NCBI GenBank assembly: GCA_038253945.1
Contig: JBBSGR010000023.1
Location: 1 to 31,507, forward strand
Direction: 5' to 3'
From: JBBRYW01 sp038253945
GTDB taxonomy: Bacteria > Actinomycetota > Thermoleophilia > Gaiellales > Gaiellaceae
Length of the DNA: 31,507 nt
Shown: piece after piece, positions 30,033 to 31,507 of the stretch
Layout: each line of letters opens with the position of its first letter
How positions within the stretch are numbered: position 1 is the stretch's first letter
Program-made: the position numbers and the translations under genes
The notes under the pieces: generated by a model
Told to the model about the DNA's origin: nothing
Databases searched by the model: none
Seen by the model: the letters and a program-made list of their open reading frames with translations, nothing else

Positions 30033-30095
30033 ATGGAGCGCGCGACCCTCCTCTGCCTCGACCTTCTCGCGATCGCGCGCCCGCACCTGCGCTAG
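30033..30095 (+). CDS. possible 20-residue leader peptide
   Basis: ATG 30033 opens MERATLLCLDLLAIARPHLR and a TAG at 30093-30095. Six of 20 codons are Leu. The stop codon lies inside the 5' arm of a perfect hairpin, the geometry of an attenuator leader. No good ribosome site is visible (GAGGTGAAG is too far upstream). Confidence 0.25.
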   Translation: MERATLLCLDLLAIARPHLR

Positions 30096-30129
30096 TCGGC
30101 CTTTCGCTCTCCCCGCCCCGCCGACTAGC
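30091..30129 (+). promoter_or_regulatory. 10-bp inverted repeat in the threonine synthase leader
   Basis: GCTAGTCGGC (30091-30100) and GCCGACTAGC (30120-30129) pair perfectly around a pyrimidine-rich 19-base loop. The loop (CTCTCCCCGCCCC) is also nearly complementary to GGCGGGGGAGG at 30142-30152, allowing a competing structure just before the start codon. No T-run follows. Confidence 0.5.
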
Positions 30130-30177
30130 ACCAGCACTCGAGGCGGGGGAGGTCGCTTCCCGGCGGGAGCGGCGGGG

Positions 30178-31365
30178 ATGACTCAAACCGCCTTGCGCTG
30201 CCGTTTCTGTGAGCGAACGCAGCCGCTCACGCCGCGCTCGACGTGCCCGACCTGCCATGGCCCTCTCGACGTCGAGTACGGCCTCGAGCGCCTGGCATTG
30301 AGGACGGACGGCGAAGCGCCTCGCTCGATGTGGCGGTATGCCGAACTGCTTCCGCACGTTCCGGCTGACCGGTCGTCACCGGGGCTGACTCCGCTCGTCG
30401 AGGCGCCCCGTCTATCCCTGCCGCTAGGGATCGACCTGATGCTCAAGCTCGAGGACGCCAACCCGACGCATTCCTTCAAGGACAGGATCGCAGCGAGCGC
30501 GATCGCCGCGGCGCAGGCGTTCGGCTTCGAGACGCTCTGCTGCTCATCGACGGGGAACCTCGGCGAGGCGCTCGCGGCGCGGTGCGCGAGCGTCGGGCTC
30601 GAGACGGTGCTCCTCTGCCCGGCCGGCGATCCTCCGGCGATCGCGACCGCGACCTACGGGGCGAAGATACTCAGCGTCGCGGGCACCTTCGACGACTGCC
30701 GAACGCTCGAGCGGCGGCTCGAGCAGCTGTTTCCCTGGGGCTTCGTCGAGGGGAACCTCCGCGCGGTCGCGTCAGAGGGCGCGAAGACGATCGCCTACGA
30801 GATCGCCGAGCAGCTCGGATGGCACCTTCCCGACGCCGTCATCTCGCCGACTGCGTCCGGAACGTTGTTGGCAAAACTCGCCCAGGGATTCGACGAGCTT
30901 GCCGCGCTCGGAGCCGCCGAGGGGACGCGCCCGCGGCTCTACGGGGCGCAGGCCGGGGGCTGCCCGCCGCTCGCGGCCGCCTGGGCCGATGACCGGCCGC
31001 TGTCGAAGGTGCTGCCGAACACGGAGGTCCGCTCGCTCGCGATCGGGGATCCCGCCTACGGCGAGCTCGCCGTAGGGGCCGCGCGGATGTCGGGGGGCGC
31101 GATCAAGGCGGTGCCGGAGGAGAAGATCGCCGACAGCACCTCCTTCCTCGCACAGATGACGGGGGTCTACGCCGACTCGGCCGGCGGCGTCGCGTTCGAC
31201 GCCCTACTCGAGCTCGTCCGTAGAGGTGACATTCGCGAGGGAGAACGGGTGGTGCTCGTCGTCACCGGAACCGGACTGAAGCCCTACGGCTATCACGTCG
31301 ACTGCTCTCCACAGGAGGTCACGAGCGACGTCGAGGCCGTGCTCGCGGCGCTCGGCGTCAGCTAG
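30178..31365 (+). CDS. thrC: threonine synthase
   Basis: 395 residues from the ATG at 30178. PLP enzyme converting O-phosphohomoserine to threonine. A zinc-ribbon-like N-terminus has Cys8-x2-Cys11 and Cys23-x2-Cys26 (CRFC, CPTC), common in archaeal/bacterial-type threonine synthases. PLP Lys101 lies in NPTHSFKDRIA, and CSSTGNLGEALAAR is the phosphate/substrate loop. GNLRAVASEGAKTIAYEIAE, ISPTASGTLLAKLAQG and VVTGTGLKPYGYH follow. A small insertion-free form, full length. It follows PEP carboxylase on the same strand; the 194-base gap contains an inverted repeat and possible leader ORF that may regulate it. GGGAG about nine bases before the ATG is a weak ribosome site. Confidence 0.93.
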   Translation: MTQTALRCRFCERTQPLTPRSTCPTCHGPLDVEYGLERLALRTDGEAPRSMWRYAELLPHVPADRSSPGLTPLVEAPRLSLPLGIDLMLKLEDANPTHSFKDRIAASAIAAAQAFGFETLCCSSTGNLGEALAARCASVGLETVLLCPAGDPPAIATATYGAKILSVAGTFDDCRTLERRLEQLFPWGFVEGNLRAVASEGAKTIAYEIAEQLGWHLPDAVISPTASGTLLAKLAQGFDELAALGAAEGTRPRLYGAQAGGCPPLAAAWADDRPLSKVLPNTEVRSLAIGDPAYGELAVGAARMSGGAIKAVPEEKIADSTSFLAQMTGVYADSAGGVAFDALLELVRRGDIREGERVVLVVTGTGLKPYGYHVDCSPQEVTSDVEAVLAALGVS

Positions 31366-31420
31366 TGGACGCCCCCCTCTCGCTTCTCGTTGGGGTAAAG
31401 ACGGGCCTGGGTCGCTGGGG

Positions 31421-31507
31421 TCAGCGCAGTGATGGGGCGCTGCGCCGGTCGGCGATCGCGCGCCGGGTTCCGCGCGGGTGGCCGCCGTTGGCGGTGAGCC
31501 AGTCCCG
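31421..31507 (-). CDS. C-terminal end of an unidentified gene
   Basis: The minus strand reads RDWLTANGGHPRGTRRAIAD then RRSAPSLR and TGA at 31423-31421, open to the window edge. Basic, possibly DNA-binding or the tail of an integrase-like protein, but too short to assign. A CGCTG-GGGT-CAGCG hairpin (31413-31426) overlaps its stop. 31366-31412 shows no gene. Confidence 0.25.
   Translation of the reverse strand, partial: RDWLTANGGHPRGTRRAIADRRSAPSLR

Noticed and set aside
1..31507. tRNA, rRNA, CRISPR arrays, insertion sequences
   Set aside because: Reading both strands showed no cloverleaf with a TTC-loop motif, no regularly spaced repeats and no transposase signature.

Overview
The window is very GC-rich, has strong AAGGAGG-type ribosome sites mixed with apparently leaderless starts, and encodes actinobacterial protein families: a DevS/DosS-like GAF kinase, an ECF42-type sigma factor with a DGPF protein, DUF2630, DUF5996 and a NhaA-thioredoxin fusion. 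It most likely comes from a soil or environmental actinobacterium, possibly Thermoleophilia/Solirubrobacterales. That placement is an inference from family resemblance. No rRNA, tRNA, CRISPR array, transposase or phage gene is visible.

Layout. 1-1003: an ArsR regulator translationally coupled to an AHSA1/SRPBCC protein (minus), sharing a symmetric divergent promoter with a broken aldo/keto reductase. 1004-3996: universal stress protein (minus), then a GAF-GAF histidine kinase and NarL-type response regulator (plus) ending in a strong hairpin. 3997-10946: a membrane protein followed by a decayed zone. Here a GNAT/NDP-forming acyl-CoA synthetase gene is split, its body at 4824-7083 (+) and its ATP-grasp tail at 9921-10319 (-), as if 7084-10319 had been inverted. 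Relics of GH65, glutaredoxin and alcohol dehydrogenase genes lie in or beside it, among intact cupin, cupredoxin-like and small membrane genes. 10983-13357: an orphan promoter/operator, then a DHA2 exporter and its TetR regulator. 13580-15087: DGPF protein plus ECF42 sigma factor. 15216-20466 (minus): DUF2630, then a UBP zinc finger/DUF5996/DHA2 exporter operon, then nhaA-Trx. The operon is flanked by direct repeats derived from an ancestral DUF2630-nhaA junction. 20721-23093: two VOC proteins, a LuxR-ATPase relic and acetate kinase. 23157-26126: a MerR regulator with a C-x-C-x5-C motif and a SoxR-box-like operator between two arms: a minus-strand operon (Cys-Cys protein and two membrane proteins) and a plus-strand ICL/PEP-mutase family enzyme overlapping merR by 4 bases. 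26285-31365: EamA exporter, PEP carboxylase, threonine synthase.

How the genes work together. Sensing and export predominate: five one-component regulators or sigma factors and one two-component system sit next to small enzymes and transporters. Acetate kinase and the broken acyl-CoA synthetase concern acetate/acyl-CoA. PEP carboxylase and threonine synthase concern oxaloacetate and aspartate-family amino acids. The MerR-centred divergent module is the best candidate for an undescribed thiol, metal or redox response.

Caution: many lesions are single-base indels, several in G runs, and several genes lack an in-frame start by exactly one base. Some apparent pseudogenes, and possibly the inversion, may be sequencing or assembly artefacts.
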